From assembly GCA_945859605.1 (NCBI GenBank), contig OX243822.1:21808144-21872143 (forward strand): a stretch of DNA of 64,000 bases, in the 5' to 3' direction. Numbering within the stretch: position 1 is the stretch's first letter; each line of letters begins with the position of its first letter. Shown piece by piece: positions 1-11,398 of the stretch. The stretch comes from Lumbricus rubellus. Taxonomy: Eukaryota > Annelida > Clitellata > Crassiclitellata > Lumbricidae. The translations under genes were made by a program, and so were the position numbers. Under the pieces are notes generated by a model, which saw only the letters and a list, made by a program, of their open reading frames with translations, made no database searches and was not told the origin of the DNA.

Positions 1-530
1 CGCTAATTTAAGTCAGTAAGTAAATTACTTCATTTCTATTTTTAGTCATAAATGTGTATAATTTCCGTTCGCATTTTAATTATCGTTACAGTTTTTATTC
101 AGTTCGGCATCATTTATTTCCGTTTCCGTTCAGTTTTCGTTCTTAGAATATTTTCAGTTATCGTTATACTTATCGTTAACGGAATGGATCATTTTCAGTT
201 CGACTTATCGTTTCCGTTAACGAATATAACACTGAACACTGCTTACCTACGAAAGGAACGACGCCTGTGACGCGATCCCAGTACGACTGAACGGCGTTTC
301 GACATCGCCAGATCATCAACTGACGACCACAGACTCGCAAATAACGCAGAATATCCTAGAAATAAAATTATAGTAAGTCAATGGAATCGTCATCATCGTT
401 TTTAATCTACATCAACAACGACGACGACAACAACAAGAACTGTATAATCATCATCAATGCCATTATCATCATCAACAACCACAACAACATAATCAATTAC
501 AATTGTAACTGCAGCAACAATATCATCTGA
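1..530. other. no gene recognised
   Basis: AT-rich sequence with repeated TTCAGTTTTCGTT-like words up to about 230 and CAACAA/CATCAT-rich stretches at 385-500. No open frame with convincing splice sites was seen. Further exons of the gene represented by the minus-strand exon at 667-867 would lie here or beyond the window edge, but none could be identified. Confidence 0.5.
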
Positions 531-666
531 TTGATTGATTGTTTGATCGATTGATTGATTGATTGTTTGATCGATTGTTTGATCGATCGATTGACTGACT
601 GATCGATTGATTAATTGATTAATCGATTGACTGATCGATTGATTTATTGATTGATTGATTGATTAC
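525..666. repeat. (GATT)n / (GATC)n microsatellite
   Basis: Tetranucleotide tract of GATT units with GATC and GACT variants. It directly abuts the 5' splice site of the minus-strand exon at 667-867, so the intron downstream of that exon begins inside the repeat. Confidence 0.85.
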
Positions 667-867
667 CTCGTCGTAGCGGAAGTCCGATGTCTCATGATGT
701 CGATAGATCTGATTGTCTTCTTTCGCCGATTCATATTCATCGACCACTTCAGGTCTCGAGTTCACTTCCGGTTCCTCTTTCCGCGGCAGATAGATGGCGC
801 TCGTTGCTTCCAACGAGAGAAGCACCAGCAGGAGGCAGACCACCAGACTAAGTCGTCCAGCCGTACG
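667..867 (-). CDS. internal exon encoding a signal peptide and acidic propeptide-like region (partial gene)
   Basis: Read on the minus strand, this 201-nt block is one open frame of 67 codons. A candidate acceptor (AAAAG) precedes it and a candidate donor (GAG|GTAATC) follows it. The first residues contain a hydrophobic core, LVVCLLLVLLSLEATSA, typical of a eukaryotic signal peptide with likely cleavage after A-T-S-A. After it comes a hydrophilic, acidic stretch rich in Glu, Asp and Tyr. No ATG lies at the start, and a stop codon is in frame upstream, so the start methionine must come from an earlier exon at higher coordinates. The product would be secreted or membrane-anchored, for example a peptide precursor. 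The family is not recognised. No disulfide pattern or dibasic cleavage site is obvious in this exon. Downstream exons were not found. Confidence 0.45.
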
Positions 868-2210
868 CTTTTATAATACGAAAATAACAACACAAGCATC
901 AGTTTCCTGATCATTTTTATAGCTCCTCAGTACTCTGTATTATAATCATAGCCATTGAAGAATCATTCGATGGCGCTGATAAATTGTGAGGGAAGGACTC
1001 GCTCGAAGCAGCTACACAGTAACTCTGGACAGAAGGATAGGCTCATAAATTTTTTATAGAAACCTTGCTTTCTGTTCTATATGACAGAAAAGAAAGAAAT
1101 AAACAATTAAAGTATATATCCTACCTGAGGAATCATTTCTTGTCAAGTATTTTCGACGATGCACAGATCTGCAAACATTCGTTTTTCAACGTAAGCTTAT
1201 CGTACATCAACACGTAATTTTTTTAATTCAAAACAGTCGCTAAGAAGCTGTAGCCATCGATAGAAATTAATTTTAGCAACTCAAGTTTCTCAAACTCTGC
1301 ACATAATTATTAGGGCAGATGGCCAGTCCTCTACCTCACCACCTGCTCTTCCACTACAAACGGACGTGGAGAGGAAGTCTCGACTTTCTCGAATCAGTGA
1401 TTATAGCTGATTGTAGGCCTAAATAATACTCGTGTAGGCCTACTTTGTACACGAACATAATTTATACCCATTATAATTATAGCCTATAGTATATGCTCAG
1501 CTTTACAAGCATAGGCTATACGAATACAGGCGTATACATGTACATTCGCTGTGGAACTCAATTCGGTTAAAAAAAACGAAACAAATTTCTGCCCTGACCT
1601 TGGCATGAACCTCACAATCGACAGTAGGCCTAATCATAACACTAATCACTAAACCAATGCCTTTCAAACGCTCTGATGCTGCGCACAGGTTATTTGACCA
1701 TGCAGCTTATAATAGCCATAGTCCGATGCTCATTCAGTCGCTGCAGCATATAGGCCTACGAATGCATGCTATACTGATTATTTGGATTTAAAATTTTATC
1801 ATTATATGAGCACTGTAACTTGTTCCGCGACCCAGTTAGCAACCACTGGGTCGTGCACTGCGGTTTCAGAAGCACTGCAGTAACATACACGACCAATGCC
1901 GACCATTGCATAATTTGATAAATTATGCGAACACATGAAGAGCCTGGTAGGTGCTCTTGGCAAAGGCACGAGAACAACAACACGGGTCTCTTTTGTTTCG
2001 TGTTGTGGTTTTACCGGTTCATTTATCCTTCTATTTCTATCGGACATTTGAATTTTAATATAAATTGCTGGATGGAAGAAAAGATATATTGGATAATTTG
2101 TGTATATTATGATCACGGCGCTACAGAAGTAAAGGTTCTATTGTATAAGATTGAATTAGATATCAAATAATGATGATAACTACTACGACAATAATAATTG
2201 TGGTAGTAGT
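868..2210. other. no gene recognised
   Basis: Mixed unique sequence with four TAGGCCTA palindromes (about 1414, 1435, 1625 and 1751). Short open frames on both strands near 1750-2170 overlap each other and lack splice or domain support. No transposon ends were recognised. Confidence 0.5.
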
Positions 2211-2396
2211 ATAATAGTAGCAGCAGAAGCAGTGTCAGAAGCAGTAGCAGCAGTAGCAGCAGCAGTAGGCTAGTAGTAGTAGCAGCAGCAGCAGCAGCAG
2301 CAGGGGTAGTAGCAGCAGTAGCAGCAGCTGTAGCAGCAACAGCAGAAGCAGCAGCAGTATATACAGCAGTAGCAGCAGAAGCAGCAGCAGTAGTGT
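2211..2396. repeat. (AGC)n/(AGT)n trinucleotide repeat
   Basis: Imperfect AGC, AGT and AGA triplets over about 185 bp. No coding context. Confidence 0.9.
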
Positions 2397-3734
2397 TACA
2401 ATTTATGCTTTCACCCGATTAATAATTTTTTAGTGAGCTTGATCGAGACAATAATAATATAATCGCTGCAGAAAATCGTGTAGACCTACATTTATATACA
2501 ATTTTCATCGTACAGTGTCGGTGGTAAGACCTGGGCAGAGGATTGGCAAGTCACCCACCCCATATGATGTGAATGGCCTAAGGCTATAGAAAATGAAGTG
2601 GCCTATAATTCTCCATGTCAGCTGATTGGGCCTGTATTTATTCCTACCATCACTTATCTTCTCAAAAGAGACTGATGCAGCTCTTCAGGTTTTTAATTAA
2701 TTGCAGAAATGCAGCGACTGGTGTCAATTAAAGCGCATCATAAATCGCATCGAGATACAACGGTTGGGGGTCAGACTTAAGTGCACTTCACTTCAAAATA
2801 ATGTCTGGGTGGTCGAACCGCCAGACATTTATTTATAAGCCACACTACAAGTCTGTATGACCCCGCGACAGATGGCTCACCTCATTGAGTTTGAATTTCT
2901 TCCTACAATCTTCTCCAACTCTTCCTTTTTATTACTCTTCCTCCTCCTCCTCTTCTCCACGTTTTCTTATGTCCTCCTGCTCCACGTAGGCCCTACTCAT
3001 CCATAATTTTCTCCGTTCGTTTCCACACGTATTTCTGCTTAACCTTTTTGCACTCTAGGGTCTATAAGCCACTGATTTCTCCTCTTCGTGTATTCTTCGT
3101 CTTGCCTTCCTCCCTCCTCATTCTCTTTATCATTCTGCTATTTCTTCTCCTCCTCCATTTTCTCGCCTTATTCTTCATCTAAACCCAGTTCTCAAAGTTT
3201 AGAAAGAAAAAAGTGTCTGGACGCCCCTTACCTTTCCATGCGGGCTGTGCTGACCTAATGAGTGACAGAACGTCGTAGGCCTACATCCACAGAAAAGATC
3301 CCTACATCAAGCAACGCAAACGTACGTGTACCTGGCTCATTCATCCGATCACGTCTTTTGTAGGGTGAAATACATGCACCCCTACACAGTCTACAGCCCT
3401 ACACACACAATATGCAGAGCAGACGATTATAACTCTTTGCTACCAAAATCTCTTTTACCCACCTGTCATATTCTAAGTCGTCTCGTGTTGATGATATCTC
3501 CAGCAGGACTTAGAATCCATGTCCAACCGTTCCGACCGATAGTCAGCCTATTGCTCCTCGGTCCACTACAGACAGCTACTACAAACGTCTGATTTTCAAT
3601 TACCAAACGTAACACGGGCAGGTGTGTGCGTAAGAATCGGCGGCGTATAATACGAGTCTGTCGTTACTCGAGCCCACCCGCCACTTGCAAACTCAACAGG
3701 TCGGCGGTGACAACCAAAAGCATCTGCCAAATCG
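2397..3734. other. no gene recognised; pyrimidine-rich stretch
   Basis: Unique-looking sequence. A strongly CT-rich strand runs from about 2885 to 3185. Open frames here are short and have no recognisable domain. Confidence 0.5.
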
Positions 3735-4241
3735 GTTCCCAGTAGGGCTGTTGTTCGATTAAAAAAATTTAATCGAAATTAATCGTGCGATTAATTTTTT
3801 TAATCGCAATTAACGCCAAATTAATCGCAATATATTTCCGTCAAATATATTAATCTTACTATTTTCTAAGGACCCCTGACGCATATAATTTTAATGACTT
3901 GTTGCATTATTTCTATTGCAAACATACTCAATAATCTTTGGCTTAGTGGGCTTAGGCCTATTTAATCTGCATTTAGTTTATTTAACAGTTTTGTATGACA
4001 GACAGAATTGAATTGAAACACTGTTCAAATCAGTCAAAACCTCTAACTCCCGTTATTTTTTTCATTTGAGCCACCTTTAATTAAAATGATATAGACCTAA
4101 ATGAAGATTAGACAACCGTTTTCTGACCATCAAAAAAATTAATTATTTATTCAGCCAATTGTATATGCAGACCAGTTTATTTACATTGGTCGGTTCAAGG
4201 GATGCTCTTATTAATTAACAACAGTAGGTCTACTAGATCTA

Positions 4242-5463
4242 CAGGGTGGGCCAAAAGTATTTGTTCAACTTTGAAGGCCTATAACTTAGGCAGTTTAGCA
4301 AGTAAGTGTATGCTTAATGCATCAAATTAAAGGTCGTTATATCAGCTATAAGTCCGACAAATTTCATTACGGTAGCTTGCACTACGCGCCATATAATTGT
4401 TGTGTACCGCACCTACCTTGTTTTCTGACGTAAACAATAATTTCATCATTGCGCCGTTAACAGAAGATGACAGCTTTGAAAGCCTATAACTTAGGCAGTT
4501 TAACAAGTAAGTGTATGCTTAATGCATCAAATTAAAGGTCGTTATATCCGCTACAACTGGTCAAAAATTTACATTTTTATCTTTAATAATAATTGCGTAA
4601 AACTACTGTACTGAATATGTATCAGTTTACAATGATTTTAATTCGTCTATCTTGCAAAACACAATACTTGGAAAGTTAGTCTTTGCAAGTTTGCATTATT
4701 GATAGCCATTAAGAAATCCAAGAATTATTTAGTCAAATAAATATTCAATGTGTCTTCCACAAGCTCGAATGACTGCATGAATGCGACGTGCCCATTGATC
4801 TATGGCTCCATTGATGAGTTCCTGTCTGATCTCAGTTCAGCAACGAGTGATGACGCGCTTCAGATGCTCGACGTTTACTATCCGTTCCCGATAAACCCGT
4901 TGCTGCAAAGCACCCCAGATTGAGTAATCAACGGGGTTTAAGTCAGGGCTATTAGGCGGCCAGTTATGTGGTTCGATGACTTTTGCTTGTGCCTGGAATC
5001 CCTGGATTATCCTCTTGGCTACAGATCAATTCAGCTACACGAGCGATGTTGTCAGCGGTACGTGCCGAACGAGGACGGCCAGTAACAGGTTTACGTTTAG
5101 AACTTGTACTCGCGTCAATTTGTCTAATTAATCGGTTGAGATTGTTTTTACTCCAGTTTCTAGCAGGAAATTCATTCATCATTTGATATGCATTTAAATG
5201 TTTTTCAATTCTTAAATTTCGAATCAAAGTTCTGTCATCTTCTGTTAACGGCGCCATGATGAAATTATTGTTTACGTCAGAAAACAAGGTAGGTGCGGTA
5301 CACAATAATTATATGGCGCGTAGTGCAAGCTACCGTAATGAAATTTGTCGGACTTATAGCTGATATAACGACCTTTAATTTGATGCATTAAGCATACACT
5401 TACTTGCTAAACTGCCTAAGTTATAGGCCTTCAAAGTTGAACAAATACTTTTGGCCCACCCTG
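4242..5463 (-). mobile_element. Tc1/mariner element nested in hAT-like copy 1
   Basis: Ends are CAGGGTGGGCC and GGCCCACCCTG inside a longer inverted repeat of more than 200 bp. TA sits on both sides (4240-4241 and 5464-5465). The sister hAT-like copy at about 8331-8343 carries the uninterrupted site with a single TA, which proves insertion and TA duplication. The left arm is rearranged: part of the terminal sequence (TAACTTAGGCAGTTTA...) occurs again at about 4478-4560, next to an inverted piece of the transposase start. A defective transposase lies on the minus strand. Confidence 0.92.
4741..5257 (-). pseudogene. mariner-type transposase remnant, internally deleted
   Basis: From the ATG at 5257 (minus), the frame opens MAPLTEDDRTLIRNLR and continues through a helix-turn-helix DNA-binding region and a GRPRSART linker. 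Around 4985 the sequence jumps to the C-terminal part, where NSPDLNPVDYSIWG marks the third catalytic aspartate region of the DDD domain. This is followed by GAIDQWARRI and GRHIEYLFD. The stretch carrying the first two catalytic aspartates is missing, and a stop codon interrupts the C-terminal part. It cannot be active. Architecture and order match Tc1/mariner family transposases. Confidence 0.85.
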
Positions 5464-5931
5464 TATATTGAACCTCATTATTTAGTCACAATTTTTCAGA
5501 AGAGGTTGCGGTTCTTGCCAAACCTCGTCTCAGTTGTCCTTCGGTAAACATTTATCATTTGAAACCTGGATCCAATGGTCTTGAAATCTCCTGGAGTTCA
5601 ACCAATGTAGTCTGACGGGGTGAGGAAACAAATTTAGTGGACGATGCGATGCGGCCGATGTCGACGGCTCGTCGTTAGCGTTTAACGCATGTTAGGCGAT
5701 AATTGAGCAAAGAATTGCTACGAAAATAGCCCACTCAAACTGGTTTTTGGAATATTTGCCAAAGAATGTATCGCTAGTTTTAAGTATGAGCCTTTCGTTT
5801 AAACGAGTTTTTTAGCCTCTGATTCCATTTTAATCGCGTACGATTAATGCGTTAAAAATTTTAATCGCAAAATTTTTTAACGCGTTAATCGCACGCGTTA
5901 ACGCGATTAAATCAACAGCCCTAGTTCCCAG

Positions 5932-6822
5932 CAATGGCTGTTGTTCAACTTATGGCATTAGTAGGCTAATTTTACAGTTTTGTTTGTTTGTATGTAAACT
6001 TGCTATAGCGCCCATTCAGGCTATCTACTCAGAGTCCAACACCAAGATTGCTTCTGCATTTGCCTTGCCTCTTCCTGTCTGCGTAGGACGCTATATAATT
6101 ATAATGGTTTATTCGACTTCAGTGTGGCATTTTGAACTCTGAAAAAAGGTAAGCCTACCTAGTTTAATTCAATCTCTCAAGTGGGCTACGGTACTCCAGA
6201 ACTTTTTGAATTGTTAGCTCTAGAAACCAGTAGGCTAACTCTCTTTTTCTCAGACTTCCAGCCTAGAACTTTACAGAAACAGTTTATTGAACTTTATATT
6301 TCTTTCTTCGTGTAGGCTAATAAGTTGCGGTCTGTTAACTCAATTTTATTGAATAAACGAAATATATATACATATTATAGCCTATTATATTGCATTGACA
6401 ATTGTCAGTATAGTATTGTATAATTATTTTACACATGCAGTCGTAATATTATTAGGCCAGACTGTGATTTCAATCAACGAGTGTCACTGCAAATGCGAAT
6501 GCGAAGTGACGAATCGATCTCTATAAATACATGCTTGACACGCAATCATCGCCATGCCAAAATCGTCGTAACAGCTCCGGAACTTTTTTCACCAGGTTCC
6601 GAGTTTGTCTTCACACCGATAAGCGTGTATGCCACCATGCAGAAAGCTGTCACTCGTGAGATTTAATTGGTCAACAGAAGTGTTCTAAGTCGGGTCCCGG
6701 AGATATGGTATTGACGCCTCACAAGTGACAAGCTGCACCTCTGGCGTTCACTTATGCCGCAATATAGGAACCCACAGGTCATCATCGGCGAACGTAAACT
6801 ATTCTGCACGAGCTCCATTCAC
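5932..6822. other. no gene recognised; LINE-tail-like fragment
   Basis: Spacer between the two hAT-like copies. Around 6003-6040 (CTATAGCGCCCATTC then CTACTCAGAG) is a degenerate antisense copy of the LINE/SINE 3' tail found throughout the window. Nothing else is recognised. Confidence 0.5.
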
Positions 6823-6830
6823 GTAATAAT

Positions 6831-8792
6831 TAGGGCTGTTGTTCGATTAAAAATTTTAATCGAAATTAATCGTGCGATTAATTTTTTAAATCGCAATTAA
6901 CGCCGCATTAATCGCAATACATTTCCGTAAAATATATTAATCTTACTATTTTCTAAGGACCCCAGGACCGAGATGCACAAGAGGGTATAACTCATACTCT
7001 TTGCGTAAATGTGGCCTATGCGTGAGTAGTGAGTTATTTCCGTATGCATGGCTTCTGATTAGCGAATTACGATAGGTATAACGTTATGCGAACTCGGAGG
7101 CAGGTATAAGCCCGCTACTCCGAAGGTCAACAATAGACAGCCGACTTTGCTGGACCGCGTGAACAATAGACGGCCGTTGAGATTTCCCTGTGGACCGTCT
7201 ATAGGTCTTGATCTGTTCACCCCACTCTGGCAACGACCGCATATAAATATCTTTCACGCATGCGCGCTCAGCTCTAACCTATTGAATTGGGGGGGGAGCA
7301 AGCGTCATGCATCGTCGGGTGCAAGGAATGTGTAGATTAGTTATTCCCTTCCAAATCTATCTTAATGCATACCACTACATTCCAACGACTACGCCTGACC
7401 TAGTTACGTTTGGAGGAAGGTCTACGTCTTAGGTAGCCTATACCTTCCGTTGTGCATCTCGGTCCTGGACCGGTATGTACATAGCCACGTATAGGCTACC
7501 TAAGACGTAGACCTTCCTCCAGACGTAACTAGGTCAGACGTAGCCGTTGGAATGTAGTGGTATGCATAAAGATAGATTTGGGATGGAATAACTAATCGAC
7601 ACATTCCTTGCACCCGACGATGCATGACGCTTGCTCTCCCCCCAATTCAATAGGTTAGAGCTGAGCGCGCATGCGTGAAAGATATTTATATGCGGTCGTT
7701 GCCAGCGTGGGGTGAACAGATCAAGACCTATAGACGGTCCACAGGGAAATCTCAACGGCCGTCTATTGTTCACGCGGTCCAGCAAAGTCGGCTGTCTATT
7801 GTTGACCTTCGGAGTAGCGGGCTTATACCTGCCTCCGAGTTCGCATAACGTTATACCTATCGTAATTCGCTAATCACAAGCCATGCATACGGAAATTACC
7901 CACTACTCACGCATAGGCCACATTTACGCAAAGAGTATGAGTTATACCCTCTTGTGCATCTCGGTCCTGAAGCATATAATTTTAATGACTTAGCCTATTG
8001 CCTTACTTCTATTGCAAACATACTCAATAACCTTTGGCTTAGTAGGCTTAGGCCTTTTTAATCTGCATTTAGTTTATTGAACAGTTTTGTATGACATACA
8101 GAGTTGAATTGAAACACTGTTCAAATCAGTCAAAACTTCAAACTCCCGTTATTTTTTTCATTTGAGCCACAATTAATTAAAATGATATAGACCTAAATAA
8201 AAATTAGACAACCGTTTTCTGACTATCAAAATTAATTCTTTATTCAGCCAATTGTATATGCAGACCAGTTTATTTACATTGGTCGCTTCAAGAGATGCTC
8301 TTATTAATTAACAACAGTAGGTCTACTAGATCTATATTGAACCTCATTATTTAGTCACAATTTTTCACAAGAGGTTGCGGTTCTTGCCAAACCTCGTCTC
8401 AGTTGTCCTTCGGTAAACATTTATCATTTGAAACCTGGATCCAATGGTCTTGCCATCTCCTGGAGTTCAACCAATGTAGTCTGACGGGGTGAGGAAACAA
8501 ATTTAGTGGACAATGCGATGCGGCCGATGTCGACGGCTCGTCGTTAGCGTTTAACGCATGTTAGGCGATAATTGAGCAAAGATTTGCTACGAAAATAGCC
8601 CACTCAAATTGGTCTTTGGAATATTTTCCAAATAATGTATCACTAGTTTTAAGTATGAACCTTTCGTTTAAACGAGTTTTTCTGCCTCTGATTCCATTTT
8701 AATCGCGTACGATTAATGCGTTAAAAAATTTAATCGCAAATTTTTTTAACGCGTTAATCGCACGCGTTAACGCGATTAAATCAACAGCCCTA
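6831..8792. mobile_element. non-autonomous hAT-like element, copy 2 (interrupted by a foldback element)
   Basis: Same ends as copy 1 (TAGGGCTGTTG / CAACAGCCCTA), flanked by a different 8-bp direct repeat, GTAATAAT (6823-6830 and 8793-8800). Removing the 1005-bp nested palindromic insert leaves 957 bp, the same as copy 1 without its mariner. The two copies therefore inserted independently and were each hit later by a different element. Confidence 0.9.
6964..7968. mobile_element. 1-kb foldback (long inverted repeat) element nested in hAT-like copy 2
   Basis: The insert starts AGGACCGAGATGCACAA and ends TTGTGCATCTCGGTCCT. Its two halves are near-identical inverted copies of a unit of about 490-510 bp, meeting near 7475. 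The left unit (6964-7475) also ends in TTGTGCATCTCGGTCCT, so it looks like a complete small inverted-repeat element. The right unit has a decayed inner end. Copy 1 of the host hAT-like element lacks this insert at the equivalent position (around 3871-3880), which confirms it is a later insertion. No clear target duplication is visible. Each arm contains the same 62-codon open frame, but it has no recognised domain and is probably fortuitous. Confidence 0.85.
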
Positions 8793-8832
8793 GTAATAAT
8801 ATGTCCCCTCCTGTAATAATATGTCCCCTCCT
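8793..8832. repeat. 20-bp direct tandem repeat at hAT-like target site
   Basis: GTAATAATATGTCCCCTCCT occurs twice in tandem, and its first 8 bp are the hAT-like target-duplication sequence. Confidence 0.9.
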
Positions 8833-9103
8833 GTTTATGAGCGTCACGATCACTTGATGCTTAGGCATAATTAAATGCAAAACTTTTTTGTTTTATAATA
8901 TAATTATTCTGTTTTAGAGACAACCCACGCAGTCATAATTTTATGCACACAAAACATTGCGATATTATAAAAGAATATAAATGTAATCACACGAAGTCTG
9001 ACAGACATTTGGGCCTATTATACATCTGTAACGCCTAGGTAGGCCTAGTTGTAGTCTATGCAAATTAGTTTCCGATATTTAAATATTACGTTATTTAGAC
9101 ATA

Positions 9104-10320
9104 TAGGGTGACACAAAAGTTCGTTCACCGTTTTCAAAATGCGTTATCTCAGTAACGGCTTCATATTTCTTTATAATATTTGGTCAGTGTATACACCAGT
9201 CAAATGAAAGACATTGGTACAAATTTGATTATGATCCGGTCCGTTCTCACAATTATTTATAAGAACATGTAAAGACGACCAGTTTTGCGGAAAAATTGCG
9301 TTCATCAAATTTACACAGTAAAGAAAATGTGTAAGCTTACACGCCTAGCCTCGTATACAAGCGTGACAATACACTGTTGTTATCTATATAGGACATACAC
9401 AGACGTAGGTTATTAGCGCACAGTATCTCCTTTCTGCCGTAATGACTCTATCCGGCATGAATGGATCAGCGTCTGAAGTGTCCCAACTGCTATCGATCTC
9501 CACGCTCGTTGGAGGCGACGTTTGAGCGGATCAACGTTCTTTGACTCAGGGTCTTTGTAAACGCTGAGAGATCAAACACTCAACAAGTTCTCAATCGGAG
9601 AGAGGTCCGGAGAGTTGACTGGCCAATCCTTCTGCTTTATGTGTGACGGATAGTTGTCGTCTAGCCACTTTATCGTCACGTACAGGTGATGTATAGCCTA
9701 ACAGCGTGCGCCATCCTGCTCAACAAACAACTTTCGTTGCATGACACTGCCGTTTCATTTTCTCTCTCGAACGCTCGCTTCACGATCTGCTCGAGAATTT
9801 TGGTGATGTATGTAGTACTGCGAGTTCAGTCTGGTACCATTTGGCACAAATTGAAGTTTAGTAAGACCCCTGGCAGTCATCCCACCCCAAACCATCACAA
9901 AAGGACTAAGCTTCATCTTTGGAGCAGGCGAAACGTACATGATGTATAGGCTTGCGCTTTCTATGCTGGATAGAGTCAGTGCCGTCATTAAGCAGAAAGG
10001 AGATACTGTACGCTAATAGCTTACGTCTGTGTATGTCCTATATAGGTAACAACAGTGTCTTGTCACGCTTGTATACGAGGCTAGGTGTGTACACATTTTC
10101 TTTACTGTGTAAATTTGATGAACGCAATTTTTCCGCAAAAACTGGTCGTCTTTACATTTTCTTATAAATAATTGTGAAAACGGACCGGATCATAATCAAA
10201 TTTGTACCAATATCTTTCATTTGAATGTTGTATACACTGACAAAATATTATAAAGAAATATGAAGCCGTTACTGAGATAACGCATTTTGAAAACGGTGAA
10301 CGAACTTTTGTGTCACCCTA
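9104..10320 (-). mobile_element. Tc1/mariner element with degraded transposase
   Basis: Terminal inverted repeats begin TAGGGTGACACAAAAGTTCG and extend for more than 150 bp, flanked by TA on each side (9102-9103, 10321-10322). At 1217 bp it is close to full mariner length. The minus-strand interior encodes a decayed transposase (separate entry). Confidence 0.9.
9421..9990 (-). pseudogene. mariner-type transposase remnant (C-terminal catalytic half)
   Basis: On the minus strand, in order, one can read VMVWGGMTARGLTKLQFVPN, a degraded segment beginning near a Q-x-D-G-like motif, then a DWPVNSPDLSPIEN-like motif (the third catalytic acidic residue region). Reading frames are broken by stops and shifts, and the N-terminal DNA-binding part is not readable. 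The arrangement is that of a Tc1/mariner transposase. It is inactive. Confidence 0.75.
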
Positions 10321-10357
10321 TATATAGTTGGAGGAATAGGTTTTTATCTCTTGGTAG

Positions 10358-10637
10358 AGTCTCTCTCTCTGTCTGTCTCTCTGTCTCTGTCTCTGTCTCT
10401 GTCTCTCTGTCTCTCTGTCTCTCTCTGTCTCTCTGTCTCTGTCTCTGTCTCTCTGTTTCTGTTTCTGTCTCTGTGTCTGTCTCTGTCTCTGTCTCTGTCT
10501 CAGTCTCTCTCTCCCTCTGTCTGTCTGTCTGTCTGTCTGTCTCTGTCTCTGTCTCTGTCTCTGTCTCTGTCTCTGTCTCTGTCTCTGTCTTTGTCTCTGT
10601 CTCTGTCTCTGTCTCTGTCTCTGTCTCTGTCTCTGTC

Positions 10638-10697
<60 letters not shown>
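10358..10697. repeat. (TCTCTG)n / (TCTG)n compound microsatellite
   Basis: About 340 bp of TCTCTG and TCTG units, ending in (TC)n. It starts about 40 bp after the mariner right end. Open frames on both strands through it are artefacts of the stop-free repeat. Confidence 0.95.
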
Positions 10698-10720
<23 letters not shown>

Positions 10721-10721
10721 A
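10697..10721. repeat. (CA)n microsatellite
   Basis: Short CA run continuing directly from the TC-rich tract. Confidence 0.9.
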
Positions 10722-10902
10722 TTTGCGTTTGCCAAGCATACATAGAGAAGCTGCTCTGTTACAGTAGTCTGTATACACTCCCCATTCTATTTTAAATGTA
10801 AACACGAAATGTGTCGACAACGACGAGCATAAAACAGTAAGACGAAACGGGCATGAGCTTAGAAGTCTTGTTACCTAATATTATACGTGACTGTTATTGC
10901 AG

Positions 10903-10982
10903 GTCAAATGTCTGAGGTCATCTGCTTTTCTGGTGCAAGTCTGCTTCTCTTCGCCATTTTACTTTCTCCATTATTATACCAG
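10903..10982 (+). CDS. candidate short exon with start codon and hydrophobic segment
   Basis: A good acceptor (GTTATTGCAG|) precedes an ATG at 10908. The 25 codons that follow encode MSEVICFSG and then a hydrophobic run (ASLLLFAILLSPLLYQ), ending at a possible donor CAG|GTTAAA. It could be the first coding exon of a secreted or membrane protein. No partner exon in matching phase was found: the candidate exon at 11399 needs a different phase. No domain is recognised. Confidence 0.2.
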
Positions 10983-11398
10983 GTTAAAGTTTCTTTTGGA
11001 GCAGATGGAAAAGGTGAATGTGACATGAGGACAGCACTCCTTTTTATAAACTGTTTGGAATATCAGGACCGTTTTATCCATTATAGGCACAGCAGCCAGA
11101 ACCGACTTAAACATTCAAAGACCATGTGCTCATTGTAAACGGGGAATCCTTGTCGTACGAGTACTGAGCATGGCATGATTGACCTTGTCTCGTTATTTTG
11201 TTGACGAAACTGTGAAAGATGTTCATAAAAAATAAATGAGATAGGCTCAAGCATTATAAGATTCTCAGCGCCATCAGTAGAAATCGAATATATCTTTTTG
11301 ACCTTCATAAGCACAGACATTTAAAGCAGCAAATGGAGCCTATTACGTAGAGAGCCGCCGTCGTTGTCCTATCATTTACTACATGCAGATAATTTCTA

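Larger units (their letters stand above)
3743..5923. mobile_element. non-autonomous hAT-like element, copy 1 (interrupted by a mariner)
   Basis: The element begins TAGGGCTGTTG and ends CAACAGCCCTA, a perfect 11-bp terminal inverted repeat. It is flanked by the 8-bp direct repeat GTTCCCAG (3735-3742 and 5924-5931). An 8-bp target duplication is characteristic of the hAT superfamily. Both ends are packed with short TTAATCG / GCGTTAA words, probably transposase-binding subterminal repeats. Without the nested mariner and its duplicated TA (1224 bp), the element is 957 bp, exactly the length obtained for the second copy at 6831. No transposase frame is present, so it depends on an element elsewhere. 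Confidence 0.9.

Noticed and set aside
7147..7785. Conserved 62-residue protein encoded twice
   Set aside because: The two copies are the two arms of the foldback element, so their identity reflects the inverted repeat and not selection on a protein.
10287..10820. Overlapping frames rich in Ser-Val, Glu-Thr and Asp-Arg
   Set aside because: They translate the TCTCTG microsatellite on both strands, with no splice or domain support.
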